This document shows positions 16,876 to 26,062 of a DNA stretch of 44,847 bases, one piece after another. A program made the translations under genes and the position numbers. Source of the stretch: a virus. The stretch spans positions 1-44,847 of the IMG/VR virus record IMGVR_UViG_3300025869_000033; one strand, 5' to 3'. The notes under the pieces are model-generated. The model did no database searches. It was given only the letters and a program-made list of their open reading frames with translations, and had not been told where the DNA came from. Numbering within the stretch: position 1 is the first letter of the stretch; each line of letters opens with the position of its first letter.

Positions 16876-19605
16876 TTAATTTTGACTAAATCCAAAGCGT
16901 TGCATTGCTCTTTCTCTATGTGGTCCCATTTTTGCAACACCACTTCTTGCAGAAGTTCCAAATGAATCCCGTGCATCCCTGTTTGCTCCAGGGTTACCTG
17001 CTATAACTGTAGTATAAAGATCTTCTAAAGTAGCACCTTGTGTAGACATACCTGCTTTTGCAAATCTATCCTTGAAATATGCTTTTACAGGACCACGTAA
17101 TTGTTCTTCAAAGGACATGCCGGATACAAACCCATAAGCAGCTCTTTCTGATTCGCCCAGTTGAATTATACCTTCATAGTTACCACCTTCTCCACCAACA
17201 ATACCTGCATCATAAGTACCACCAGTTTCAAATCCAATGATAGTAGCAAGATCAATAGGGCTTACACCTAACTCTCCAGCAACCTCTACAAGTGCATTTG
17301 TCTGTTCCACAGGTGCAACTCCAGTACCAGTCATACTAGTTCTCATAGGACCAGGGTTATTTGTAGTATAAGAAATACCACGAGAAATTCTAGCTTGAGA
17401 CCTGTTATCAAAATTAGTAAATAGTTTTTGAACTGAAGGTACTTGATCAAAGATAGCTTCTTCAGCTGGTGAGGCTGTTATCAATTTTCTATTAGTCCCA
17501 TACTTTTCATTAGACGCTTGAATCTGTGCATTAATAGCAGCTATAGGATTTACTCCTGCAACTTTTGCAGCATATTGAATATTTACTGGAATCTTAAAAG
17601 TACCATTATCAGCATAATAAGAATTTATAGTAGTTTCAATTTGAGTTTCAGATAATACAGCATTTGGCATACTAAAGACACTACCAACGTTTGCGCTCTT
17701 TTGTAAAATAAGTTTATTTAATTCATTGCGTTGCTCTTGAGAACTAGCTGATAATTCTTGAGTAGCACCTTGAATGTTTGGAAAAGTTGGTTTATTAAGT
17801 ACGCCTGTGTCTGTATAAAATTTATTTGTTTTATCTGTTGCACCTTTAGCAACATACTCTGTAAGTTGTGCGTAAGCTTGATCAGCAGCTGCATCAACAG
17901 GAACACCTTTATCAACTAAAGCTTTAAAGAAATATTTGTATTCATTTTTAAGAGCATTAGTCACCATAATAGTTGTTCCAGAACCTGGTCCTTCTACAGT
18001 AGGATCAAACTTTGTTAATGTCTTAGCTTCAGAAACTAAACTCTTTTGCATTACAGAATACTTAGGACCATACTTAGCTTCTTCTTGTTGCTTAAATGCT
18101 TTAATAGCTTCAAGCTGTAATTTAGGGTTTTCAATAGAATCAATAAAAGCTGAATCTAATGTTTGTGTTTTAGCTCTAGCTTGAATGGTTGCTACTTCAG
18201 CATCGTAGTTTTCTTTTAACGCTGCTTTCTTTGCTCGTACATAACCGCTAGGTAATGATTGATTAGGATATTTTTCATAGAATTCTTTTTCAAACGTTGC
18301 TGCACCTGCTAGGTCGCCTTGTGCGTCAGCATTTTCAAAGTACTCTTGCATTTGTGGTACAGCACTATCAGCAAAATCCTGTGCTTCTAACCTAGTATTA
18401 GTACGTTCTGCACGTCTATAATCTGTTTGAGCCTTACGTCTAGCTGCTATAGCATCTTGATAACGTTGACTATTACCACGTTCTTCAACAATAGTTTTAT
18501 CACCTAATAGCTTGATGTTATCCAATTCGTCTACTGAATAACGAAATGTACCGTCAGCATTTTGTGCAGAGTATAAAGCAAAGACTTCTTTTAAAGCACC
18601 CTCTCTACCAATTTTAGGGTTTTTTAGTAATAACCTGTAACCCATTCCAACTCTACCTTGAGCTATATGAGACCTTCCTTCTTGAGCAAGGTTATCATAA
18701 GCAATATTAGTTGCTTTATTTGATGCTTGTTGTATTCTAGTACTGCTATAATCAACTACAAACTTACTAGAATCTTCTAAAAATCCTGGTTCAAGTGAAT
18801 TAATATCTAAACCAGTTGCTCCATATAAACCGTTTAGCACTTTACTTAGTACAATACGCATTTTATCAGGATCAGTGACAGCTTCTATACCTGAGAATTT
18901 TTTTCCATTTTCATCGACAAAAAGCTCTCCAGTACTTTGAAGCGCCCTGTCAACAAGCATAGGGGTTTGCTGTTTAATGAATTCATTATAGTAACCCTTT
19001 TTCCAGTAATAACCGCGACCAGGATTAGCTGCAAGACTTTTAGCTGTTTCTAAAGATGAGTCTAAACCTGCTTGCCCAGCGATAAAATTAGCCTGATCAA
19101 GTTTTTCTATATTAACATCAATCTGACCTTCAACTGCTGCGTAGTCATTTTGCCGTTTAGGGCTAGCAAGATACTCTTGACGTGATGCTTGTGCACCTTC
19201 TGCAACCTGATCTGTGATCATTTGCTTGGTTCTTTCAGCAGCTTGTTTACCAAGAGTTGTACTGAAATTAACTAATGATGTTACTGTTGAATTAATCGCT
19301 TCATCTCTAGCCTGAGTTTGTTGTCGCTTTGCTTTCTGCTCAGCTTCAATGTTTAATCGCTCAGTTTTTAAGTTGGTCTGTAAAATTTCCTGATTTTTGT
19401 CTTGTGCACGCTGTTCATAAGCAGCGTTTTCCTTCATTGCTTGCAGGTTTTCCTGCCTTTGTCTGATTGTAGCGTCCCGTTCTTTTTCTAAGTTACGGAT
19501 TACCCTGTTACCTTCTTCTTCCATTCGAGCAATACCAGCCCTACTAAGTTGAATAGGTTGGAATCCTCTTGGTTTCGTAGCGGGTTGGTATTGTAGTCGT
19601 GCCAT
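16876..19605 (-). CDS. Internal virion protein (gp15-like) with C-terminal lysozyme-like domain
   Basis: A 909-residue protein, the middle of the three core genes. Residues 20-130 are highly charged helices (Glu/Gln/Lys/Arg-rich); the body is helical. From about 766 to the end it has a lysozyme-like fold: LGVSPIDLATIIGFETGG, with Glu793 the probable catalytic acid, then GIIQLGESERAAYG at about 812-825. It would cut peptidoglycan locally during DNA entry. In T7 this activity is at the N-terminus of gp16, so the domain has moved to another core protein. Confidence 0.75.
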   Translation of the reverse strand: MARLQYQPATKPRGFQPIQLSRAGIARMEEEGNRVIRNLEKERDATIRQRQENLQAMKENAAYEQRAQDKNQEILQTNLKTERLNIEAEQKAKRQQTQARDEAINSTVTSLVNFSTTLGKQAAERTKQMITDQVAEGAQASRQEYLASPKRQNDYAAVEGQIDVNIEKLDQANFIAGQAGLDSSLETAKSLAANPGRGYYWKKGYYNEFIKQQTPMLVDRALQSTGELFVDENGKKFSGIEAVTDPDKMRIVLSKVLNGLYGATGLDINSLEPGFLEDSSKFVVDYSSTRIQQASNKATNIAYDNLAQEGRSHIAQGRVGMGYRLLLKNPKIGREGALKEVFALYSAQNADGTFRYSVDELDNIKLLGDKTIVEERGNSQRYQDAIAARRKAQTDYRRAERTNTRLEAQDFADSAVPQMQEYFENADAQGDLAGAATFEKEFYEKYPNQSLPSGYVRAKKAALKENYDAEVATIQARAKTQTLDSAFIDSIENPKLQLEAIKAFKQQEEAKYGPKYSVMQKSLVSEAKTLTKFDPTVEGPGSGTTIMVTNALKNEYKYFFKALVDKGVPVDAAADQAYAQLTEYVAKGATDKTNKFYTDTGVLNKPTFPNIQGATQELSASSQEQRNELNKLILQKSANVGSVFSMPNAVLSETQIETTINSYYADNGTFKIPVNIQYAAKVAGVNPIAAINAQIQASNEKYGTNRKLITASPAEEAIFDQVPSVQKLFTNFDNRSQARISRGISYTTNNPGPMRTSMTGTGVAPVEQTNALVEVAGELGVSPIDLATIIGFETGGTYDAGIVGGEGGNYEGIIQLGESERAAYGFVSGMSFEEQLRGPVKAYFKDRFAKAGMSTQGATLEDLYTTVIAGNPGANRDARDSFGTSARSGVAKMGPHRERAMQRFGFSQN

Positions 19606-19619
19606 AGTTAGTTATTTAA

Positions 19620-21152
19620 TTATTTAAAAATATCTTGAATAGAATTATATGCGTTTATACCAGTAGGAATAAAAGAAGCGGCCTGACCTACGACCTCAAG
19701 AACTGAATCAAATCCTGTAGACACACGTGGACCTTTAGGAACTGTAGGTGCTACAAATTCAGGTGGTTCAACAAATCTACGCATTGTCGGCAGCTGTGGT
19801 TCAGGTGCATAATCGAATTCTTCAGGGAATAGGTTAAGGTTTTCTTTAGCTTGAAGGTCTGCACCTTGTTTTTGTACTGCAATTTGATTAATATTACGAC
19901 CCATCTGAGAGGTAGCGCTTTGCAGATTGGCCTCTAGAATTTTGTTGTTATATTTAACTTCATCTTTAGCTGCATTAATACGTAGTTGTGTTTGCTCTTG
20001 TGCTGCATTAATACGTAGTTGTGCTTGCTCTTGTGCTGCATTAATGTTTAGTTTAGATCTCTCCTGTGCTGTAGTAATGTTTAGTTTAGATCTCTCCTGT
20101 GCTGCATTAATGTTTAGTTTAGATCTATCCTGTGCTGCATTAATGTTTAGTTTAGATCTATCCTGTGCTGTAGTAACACCTAATCTAATCCTATCTAAAT
20201 TAAGACCTACTTGTGTCTCAGCAATACTAGCATCAACTTGTAATTTTAATAAGTCAACAGCAGCTTTATTTCTAGAACCAGATAAACTAGAATCAAGGAC
20301 AACTAAATCACGAAACGCTGATGCAGCAGTAGATTGTAAACTTTTTTCACGTGATACACCAGCTTGACCTAAGGCTGCTTTACCGCTTTTCTGTAAACTT
20401 TCTATAAACTTAGCTTCTTTTTCAAAAGTATTTTTCTTGGTAATTTCATTTAAAGCTTGTTGAACTGATTCAGTACCAATTCTACGTCCACTTTTAATAC
20501 CGTATAATTTAGCGCCTTGTTCTAATTTATTAATGCCTGCTGATTTTATCTCAGACATTACATTAAAACCTTCTGTTTTTATAGTATTTAATAAATTAGA
20601 ACGTTGTAATTGAATTTGATTTGCTAAATCAGTAGTTTGTAATTTTATTTGATTTTTTAAATCAGAACGTTGTAATTTTATTTGACTTTCTAAATCAGTA
20701 GTTTGTAATTTTATTTGACTTTCTAAATCAGTAGTTTGTAATTTTATTTGACTTTCTAAATCAGAATGCATTGCTTCACGTTGAAACGCTTGGCTTAAAG
20801 TAAGGTCTTGTATGTAGGCTTCTTGATCACTGACTGCTGTTGCCTCTGCCTGCTTATTGTAATCAAGTTGTCCTTCATAAATATCTCTACTTTTTCCGTA
20901 AGCAGCTAAAGATTTGGCATATTGATAATCTTTAATTTTCTTACCATACTCCCAATTAGTAATAGCAGTGTCGTATGCATACTCACGTTCTTGCTCATAA
21001 TTTTTTTTTTCTGTTTTATATAGATTTAAGTTGTACTGATTAGATAGGCTGGTTTGCGTATTTAAAGATTTTTGCTGTTCTCTTTCAGCAGCCCTTGATT
21101 CTTTGTTTGGATCATCTCCTGAGATCCATCGTGCAATTGTACCAAAAGGCAT
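19620..21152 (-). CDS. Internal virion protein (gp14-like) with coiled-coil repeats
   Basis: A 510-residue protein at the place of T7 gp14, the first of the ejection proteins. Residues 131-190 and 328-399 are two separate arrays of 11-residue repeats (unit 1 like DLESQIKLQTT; unit 2 like AAQDRSKLNIN). Eleven-residue periodicity fits long helices in a hendecad coiled coil. The C-terminal 60 residues are Pro-rich. T7 gp14 is only 196 residues, so the repeats account for much of the extra length. It starts 3 bases after the gp12-like stop. Confidence 0.7.
   Translation of the reverse strand: MPFGTIARWISGDDPNKESRAAEREQQKSLNTQTSLSNQYNLNLYKTEKKNYEQEREYAYDTAITNWEYGKKIKDYQYAKSLAAYGKSRDIYEGQLDYNKQAEATAVSDQEAYIQDLTLSQAFQREAMHSDLESQIKLQTTDLESQIKLQTTDLESQIKLQRSDLKNQIKLQTTDLANQIQLQRSNLLNTIKTEGFNVMSEIKSAGINKLEQGAKLYGIKSGRRIGTESVQQALNEITKKNTFEKEAKFIESLQKSGKAALGQAGVSREKSLQSTAASAFRDLVVLDSSLSGSRNKAAVDLLKLQVDASIAETQVGLNLDRIRLGVTTAQDRSKLNINAAQDRSKLNINAAQERSKLNITTAQERSKLNINAAQEQAQLRINAAQEQTQLRINAAKDEVKYNNKILEANLQSATSQMGRNINQIAVQKQGADLQAKENLNLFPEEFDYAPEPQLPTMRRFVEPPEFVAPTVPKGPRVSTGFDSVLEVVGQAASFIPTGINAYNSIQDIFK
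19956..20171 (-). repeat. 33-base tandem repeat array (unit 2)
   Basis: About six and a half copies of a 33-base unit encoding AAQ(D/E)(R/Q)(S/A)KLNIN, residues 328-399. The central copies are nearly identical in DNA (same run including GTTTAGTTTAGATCT on the plus strand), suggesting recent expansion or gene conversion. Confidence 0.85.
20583..20762 (-). repeat. 33-base tandem repeat array (unit 1)
   Basis: About five and a half copies of a 33-base unit encoding DLESQIKLQTT-like hendecads, residues 131-190. Two copies near 20690-20750 are almost identical, and the array decays toward the 3' end of the gene. Confidence 0.85.
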
Positions 21153-21154
21153 GA

Positions 21155-23698
21155 TTAAGTCCTCCTATAGAATCGTGGTGAATAGTTACCTTCCCACATC
21201 ATTGAAACCAACGATACAGGGTATGGATAATTGCTTGTCACTTTAAGTTCAAAATTAATATTACGTTGGTGAATTGGTATGGTGAAATTATGTTCTTGTG
21301 TTATAGGACTACTATCTGCTAAATAAGTATTAGCATCAGTAACATACTCTACATTTCTCCATTCATCAGAACCACCTGCTTTTACTTTAAATTCAATTGG
21401 ACCTGTCCTACCAATAGAAAATATAACTCTTGATATAGTCAAGGTAGCTGTATAATCAGATGTAGTGGGATCAAGTTTATAATAAAATTTAGGTAAGGTT
21501 ACTTCAAAATCATAACCATAACCTATAACGATACCATCAGCATAACTTGTATAGTCACCTTTAACTTCAAAGTAACGGTAACCTGTACCAATTTCAGTAC
21601 GTTCAGTAGCAGCTAAATAGAATCCAGCATCTGCATCAACAGCTGCAGGTAAGCCTGCATCTGCTTCAGGTACACTAAGAAGCATGATAGCTTCCTTTTG
21701 TTCAAACGGAGTATAAGGTGAGTAGATCTTAGTAACCTCATTGGTTGCGTCATACACCACCGCATTGACCGATGCGTGCGGTTGGACGGGCCTTGCAGCC
21801 ATGTCTAGGCATGTATTACCAGTGATGCTAGTAACGCCTGTTACAGAGCTTCCTGTAGGTATCTCATCAAGTATGATCTTACCTATTGTATATTCATCTT
21901 CATGTTGAGATACAATCACTACAGAGTCATTGATAATGTCTGCAGTTTGAATAGTGCCTGGTAATTCCCATTTAGTCCAAGCCTGGAATAAATCCTTTTC
22001 TCCATTATTATAATAGCGATAAAGATACAAGTAAGATGTATCACTATCAATTAACATAATTACAGAGTTTTGAGGACTAACTGTTAAATTATCTATGGTA
22101 TTAGGCAGCCACTCAAGTACTACTTTACTGATATCAACGACAACAGGGCTTTGCTCTACATCACGTAACTGTAAACTAAACAGTTTACTATAGCCAGGTA
22201 CTCTATTGATAAAGGCTGTAGTGACACCAACATCAACAGGAGGTATGTCAGACGCCATTTCATAATTAGATAAGGATCTAATAACGGTTGTAGTGGGAGT
22301 AAATGTACTAGAATCAGTAGCTAATACTTGAAACTGTTGTCGTTCACTAAACAACATTAAACCTTGTGGGGATGGTAATACATCAGATAAAGTAACAGGT
22401 CTAATACTAGATACATTTAAATCAATCGGATCTGAATCAATTTGTGTCAGAGCTGACTTAACAAAAAAATTATAGTTATCATTTGCTACTCCAAAAAATA
22501 TATTGTCTTGTGATAACAAGCCGAATCTATTAGAATAGAAAAATGTAGTTGTAATTGTTTTCCCAATGAAAGACGGTAAAGGGCTGGTAACATCATTACC
22601 TGCTTTCCGTGCTGACCATGTAATAGGATTAAATTCAAATGTCGTTGGACCTGTATTTTCTAATTGATGTGGCATCGTAGATGCTAATAAACCAGGAGAT
22701 ACATCGCGAGCTATAGTCTCTTCCCAGTAACCTCTACCTCTGTTAAGTGTAGTGTCATAGGCAACGAATTGTACGTGATAATCATCTTCGGCATTAGTTG
22801 TATTACTAACCGTTACATGATGACCACCAAAAGATTCTAAAGGAAGTTTAGTAGCATCTTCTACTTCATCTTCAAATACTTCTAAAGCAGTATTATTGAG
22901 ACCACCTTTAGCATCTATATCAAAGGAGACAGGAGTACCAGTAACAGCACTATAATCAGTCACAACTGCATTAGTACCTGTACTACGTTTAATAACAAGA
23001 CTATCAGGATAACCTTCTAAGTACCATACACCTGCAAAATCTGCATTAGATGCAGCATGTTGTGCTTCAATTGTAGCTTTAATAGCATCTACAATATGAT
23101 GATTAGTGTCTACAGCACTAGCATCATACAGTAACATGTCATCAAAAGTAGTATTGTTTTGAGCAATAACTGTTGAGGTTTGATGTTGAAGGAACACTTC
23201 ATAAGAATATGTCTCAACTAATGAAGTCAACTTAAGTGTAGCAACTGAATTAGCTGTATAGCTACCTGAAGGTTGCATAGCAGCTACAATTGTTTTATTT
23301 GTAATTACTGTGACATCTTGTACACTACGAAAATGATAATCATTTTGTATTGTACCTGTCAAATAGGATGCAGCATTATTAGTAACTGTACATGCAGTTC
23401 CATTATCTGCTGTCCATATGTAAATGTTTGTACCTTTAATAGCACCGATATACGAGCCTGCTGCATCGCGTTCAATAAAAAACCATACAGCATCTGCTAA
23501 TTCAGTTTTAGTAAAATTAGTACCGTTAGTTTTTTTTAAAGTATTAGTAAACTTCATACCTGGTCTTTTTAATAGACCATAAGTAGGATCTGGGTAACCG
23601 TTAATGCATTCAGTTACTTGTCCTAATAATTTTTTGTCATCATTTTGTCGTGAGACACCACCAAGAAAGTTTGGTATTAGTTGAGTTACTGCTGGCAT
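21155..23698 (-). CDS. Tail tubular protein B (nozzle, gp12-like)
   Basis: An 847-residue protein. The N-terminus PNFLGGVSRQNDDKKLLGQ with NGYPDPTYGLLKRPG (about 9-46) is diagnostic for T7 gp12, the tail nozzle. The rest is beta-rich, as in the family's propeller (T7 gp12 is 794 residues). It forms the distal tail tube to which fibres attach. The start overlaps the stop of the gp11-like gene (TAATG at 23696-23700). Confidence 0.93.
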   Translation of the reverse strand: MPAVTQLIPNFLGGVSRQNDDKKLLGQVTECINGYPDPTYGLLKRPGMKFTNTLKKTNGTNFTKTELADAVWFFIERDAAGSYIGAIKGTNIYIWTADNGTACTVTNNAASYLTGTIQNDYHFRSVQDVTVITNKTIVAAMQPSGSYTANSVATLKLTSLVETYSYEVFLQHQTSTVIAQNNTTFDDMLLYDASAVDTNHHIVDAIKATIEAQHAASNADFAGVWYLEGYPDSLVIKRSTGTNAVVTDYSAVTGTPVSFDIDAKGGLNNTALEVFEDEVEDATKLPLESFGGHHVTVSNTTNAEDDYHVQFVAYDTTLNRGRGYWEETIARDVSPGLLASTMPHQLENTGPTTFEFNPITWSARKAGNDVTSPLPSFIGKTITTTFFYSNRFGLLSQDNIFFGVANDNYNFFVKSALTQIDSDPIDLNVSSIRPVTLSDVLPSPQGLMLFSERQQFQVLATDSSTFTPTTTVIRSLSNYEMASDIPPVDVGVTTAFINRVPGYSKLFSLQLRDVEQSPVVVDISKVVLEWLPNTIDNLTVSPQNSVIMLIDSDTSYLYLYRYYNNGEKDLFQAWTKWELPGTIQTADIINDSVVIVSQHEDEYTIGKIILDEIPTGSSVTGVTSITGNTCLDMAARPVQPHASVNAVVYDATNEVTKIYSPYTPFEQKEAIMLLSVPEADAGLPAAVDADAGFYLAATERTEIGTGYRYFEVKGDYTSYADGIVIGYGYDFEVTLPKFYYKLDPTTSDYTATLTISRVIFSIGRTGPIEFKVKAGGSDEWRNVEYVTDANTYLADSSPITQEHNFTIPIHQRNINFELKVTSNYPYPVSLVSMMWEGNYSPRFYRRT

Positions 23699-24582
23699 TA
23701 GCGTTGTAAAGTATGGAACGGTTGATAGCTTTGATAAAAATTACCACCTTTAGGACTACCAAAGAATGTATAATCACCTTGATTACATTCGTATTCTAAA
23801 GCTGTAGATTTAGTAGCAGCTTCTTTTTGTAGTAATACTTGATATTGATTAGGGTCACCAATAATTCTACTAGATACAATTGCTGCTGCTCTTGCAATAA
23901 TAAAAGCTTGAATTACAGTAGGTATACTAGGCCAATCAAAGTACCAAATAATATCAACGTACAAGGTAGCATCAGTCCAGATAAATGAATGAGCAATTTT
24001 ATCGTAAAGTTTGCCTTCACGATTAACACTATCTTTATTCATATTCTGTGTGTAAGATTTATTCAAATCCATTTGAAGAATATTGTTAGCAATAATTACT
24101 TCGTTGGATGAATCAGGAGTAATAGGATAGTCGTATTCTTTATTAAAAGACCAGCCTTCTGATTGTACTTCACGAGACACTTCTCTTAAGGTGTTGAGTG
24201 CAATCGCAACGTCCGGGTTGGTTTGTGATTCAATTCTACTTGTAGCAATAGACTGTGTTAAGATCTGACTGGATACAGTTTGAGATATATTAACAGTATA
24301 GTTATATGTAACAGGGTCTGTAGCTGGAGATACTTCTACACCTGCAACGGCGATAGATGTACCAACAGTTACTCCAGGTCCACCGATATAGGTGCCGACT
24401 GGAATGCTAGCTGTTGTAGTAGTTAAAGTGGTGCCGGAAATAGAACCAGTAAAGCTTGAAACTTCATTTAGTACGAAAGTTTCATCAGTTGTCAATGTAG
24501 TGACAGGAGCCTGACCAACTGACGCCAGGATCTGATTAACAGCTTGTAGCTCAGTATTGGAGCCAGTAGTAGGGAAGGCCAT
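23698..24582 (-). CDS. Tail tubular protein A (gatekeeper, gp11-like)
   Basis: A 294-residue protein that joins portal to nozzle. Family features: LQAVNQILASVGQAPVTTL at 12-30, and ALNTLREVSREVQSEGWSFN at about 136-155. It is longer than T7 gp11 (196) because of a beta-rich insertion at about 45-115 (Thr/Ser/Val-rich). It follows the capsid gene after the terminator at 24618-24645, so its expression depends on read-through, as for T7 gene 11. Confidence 0.93.
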   Translation of the reverse strand: MAFPTTGSNTELQAVNQILASVGQAPVTTLTTDETFVLNEVSSFTGSISGTTLTTTTASIPVGTYIGGPGVTVGTSIAVAGVEVSPATDPVTYNYTVNISQTVSSQILTQSIATSRIESQTNPDVAIALNTLREVSREVQSEGWSFNKEYDYPITPDSSNEVIIANNILQMDLNKSYTQNMNKDSVNREGKLYDKIAHSFIWTDATLYVDIIWYFDWPSIPTVIQAFIIARAAAIVSSRIIGDPNQYQVLLQKEAATKSTALEYECNQGDYTFFGSPKGGNFYQSYQPFHTLQR

Positions 24583-24617
24583 AAATTGATAATGAGTATT
24601 ATTCTCAATAAAGAATT

Positions 24618-24645
24618 AAAAAAAAGGAGCCTCCGAAGAGACTCC
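24618..24645 (-). terminator. Rho-independent terminator after the capsid gene
   Basis: On the minus strand: GGAGTCTC, TTCG, GAGGCTCC, then eight T. A perfect eight-pair stem (one G-T pair) with a UUCG tetraloop and strong U-run, 17 bases after the capsid stop codon. T7 has its T-phi terminator at the same place, keeping capsid mRNA more abundant than tail mRNA. Confidence 0.95.
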
Positions 24646-24662
24646 CATTGGATATAAAAATA

Positions 24663-25787
24663 TCAGAAATCAGAAGGTGCAGAAGCACCAACATACAATT
24701 CAACACTAGCAGCAGGGTTGAGGTAATCACAACCGCAAGCCAAACGACCAAGCATAACGTCACCCTGGTATACCACGGAGACATCACCACTAGTTACTTG
24801 AACCTGAGGACCAATTGCTTCAACCATACCGGCAGCTTCTTTCTGGAAGATAAGACCACAGGACTTAGAACCGAATTCGGTTGCTGTACCATAATCATTA
24901 TTGATACCAGTTTGAGCACCGGATGCATCTTCAAGAGATTCAGCAACAAAGTCACCAGTGTTACCAGGTGCGGTTACACCAGTTGTACCACCGTAAGCAG
25001 TACCATACTTACCAAGGAACGGAATGTTCATTGACTTGTAGATCTTGATGCCAGCAATCTCAACGATGCCTTGGCCACCCTGAAGGGCAGTACCTTGTGC
25101 ATCGCGATTGACCAGACCGTTGGAACCAACAGCTTGGATCAATTCGTAGTACTGACGGGGGTTGAGGACGGCAACACGGCCATCGGAAGTAACACCTTTC
25201 TCATCAAGAGCAGCAGCTGCATCATAGAATGCAGATACCAAGTTAGCAGCAACGTAAGCATCAGAATCATTGGTAGTTGCACCAACACGAATCTGTGTAC
25301 CACCGGGCTCAACATAACCAGTTGCACTGATAGGAGAAGCCTTACGTGCACCACGTGCAATAGCACGGAATGCAAGACGGTCATACTTTTCTGCAAGAGC
25401 GTAGCCGATCTTACGTGAGATCTCAGAACGAAGATCGTAATGAGAAAGTACTTCGTCAAGTTCATAGACGAAAGCTGAACTGATCAACAGGTCATCAACC
25501 GTGATCGTCTTCTCAGCCACAGGAGGCGCACCATTGGAGTCACCAAGAATGCTGTTGCCAGGAGTATGGAACTCTGACTTGGTACGACCTGTGAAGATGA
25601 ACTGCAATGATTTGCCGTTCTTAAGTGTACGCTTCATGATCAAGTCACGAGCGATTGTATTATTCTGGAAGCCTTTGAACATTTCGCCACTGAACAGTTT
25701 AAGATACAGTGCGCGTTTGTCGCCAGCTAGGTTAGCCTGACCCAGCTGTGTAAGCTGAGAGGGGTTAACCGAAGATTGAAAAGCCAT
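24663..25787 (-). CDS. Major capsid protein (gp10-like)
   Basis: A 374-residue HK97-fold capsid protein of the T7 kind. The N-terminus MAFQSSVNPSQLTQ and LYLKLFSGEMFKGFQN (about 27-42) are typical; then DLIMKRTLKNGKSLQFIFTG, YALAEKYDRLAFR and AGIKIYKSMNIPFLG. No frameshifted longer form (T7 gp10B) is evident. There is no Shine-Dalgarno sequence before the ATG; instead two alternative hairpins lie at 25795-25830. It is followed by a strong terminator. Confidence 0.97.
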   Translation of the reverse strand: MAFQSSVNPSQLTQLGQANLAGDKRALYLKLFSGEMFKGFQNNTIARDLIMKRTLKNGKSLQFIFTGRTKSEFHTPGNSILGDSNGAPPVAEKTITVDDLLISSAFVYELDEVLSHYDLRSEISRKIGYALAEKYDRLAFRAIARGARKASPISATGYVEPGGTQIRVGATTNDSDAYVAANLVSAFYDAAAALDEKGVTSDGRVAVLNPRQYYELIQAVGSNGLVNRDAQGTALQGGQGIVEIAGIKIYKSMNIPFLGKYGTAYGGTTGVTAPGNTGDFVAESLEDASGAQTGINNDYGTATEFGSKSCGLIFQKEAAGMVEAIGPQVQVTSGDVSVVYQGDVMLGRLACGCDYLNPAASVELYVGASAPSDF

Positions 25788-25794
25788 TTTAAAA

Positions 25795-25830
25795 GAGAGT
25801 TAATTTATACGACTCTCAAAGATCTTTGAG
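25795..25830 (-). promoter_or_regulatory. Two mutually exclusive hairpins before the capsid start
   Basis: A perfect 16-base palindrome CTCAAAGATCTTTGAG (25815-25830) overlaps a second stem, GAGAGT (25812-25817 on the minus strand) with ACTCTC (25795-25800), ending 7 bases before the capsid ATG. Both cannot form fully at once. No Shine-Dalgarno sequence is present, so the structures may set ribosome access or mRNA stability. Confidence 0.45.
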
Positions 25831-25858
25831 TTATTTAATTTTATTGTGGTCTATCCCA

Positions 25859-25870
25859 CCGTCTAGACGG
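25859..25870. repeat. 12-base perfect palindrome
   Basis: CCGTCTAGACGG is its own reverse complement and lies between the riboswitch-peptide unit and the capsid gene. It could be a protein-binding site or part of the leader fold of the capsid mRNA. Confidence 0.35.
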
Positions 25871-25889
25871 CAAAGGTTATCCTCGTAAG

Positions 25890-25945
25890 GGCCTGTGCCA
25901 ATAGTGATGAGGGGAATTGCACCCCTCTGTAAGATCTATCTCACT
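25890..25945 (-). promoter_or_regulatory. Conserved hairpin element, copy upstream of the capsid gene
   Basis: On the minus strand GAGGGG and CCCCTC pair (25909-25927) around the loop TGCAATT, preceded by ATAGATCTTA and followed by TTGGCACAGGCC. The same element, with changed but still paired stem bases (GGAGGG/CCCTCC), precedes psbA at 27185-27235. It may be a late promoter, a processing site or a structured leader. Confidence 0.6.
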
Positions 25946-25988
25946 TGGTGTACTTTACACCACGATAGCAATAAGTCTTGCCTTGCAT
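25941..25988 (-). CDS. 15-residue YRG-type peptide downstream of riboswitch
   Basis: MQGKTYCYRGVKYTK then TGA. GAGG lies 6 bases upstream of the ATG in a stretch where other late genes lack ribosome sites. The Y-x-YRG-x-x-Y pattern is like the short DUF4278-type motif common in cyanobacterial proteins. It sits just downstream of the glutamine-II (Downstream-peptide) riboswitch candidate at 26015-26062, whose family is named for controlling such short peptides. The last codons form a TGGTGTA/TACACCA hairpin (25946-25962). Confidence 0.55.
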   Translation of the reverse strand: MQGKTYCYRGVKYTK

Positions 25989-26014
25989 AGTAACCTCTTT
26001 AGAAGCCTCCACAA

Positions 26015-26062
26015 GCCCCGTTCCATGCTTATGGTGTCATGCGTCCCGAAGGATGAACGGAC
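26015..26062 (-). ncRNA. Glutamine-II (Downstream-peptide) riboswitch candidate
   Basis: Minus-strand RNA starting 6 bases after the psbA stop codon. CCGTTC (26055-26060) pairs with GAACGG (26018-26023); inside are ATCC-TTCG-GGAC and GCATGAC, and the 3' side is GCATGGAACGGGG. From memory, the CGTTCA-YCC ... GGGACGCATGAC ... GGAACGGGG order is that of Downstream-peptide RNAs of marine cyanobacteria and their phages, which bind glutamine. A 15-codon ORF with its own ribosome site follows after about 25 bases, as expected. The family call needs a covariance-model search. Confidence 0.6.

Noticed and set aside
25801-25820. T7 promoter-like ATACGACTC on the plus strand before the capsid gene.
   Set aside because: It faces away from all genes, matches only nine bases and is part of a hairpin on the minus strand; the phage polymerase is also too distant from T7's to assume this consensus.
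25911-25933. Plus-strand resemblance of the hairpin element to the Syn5 promoter (ATTG..CACCC..GTAA).
   Set aside because: The match needs gaps and points against the gene direction; kept only as a hint that the element could relate to phage polymerase recognition.
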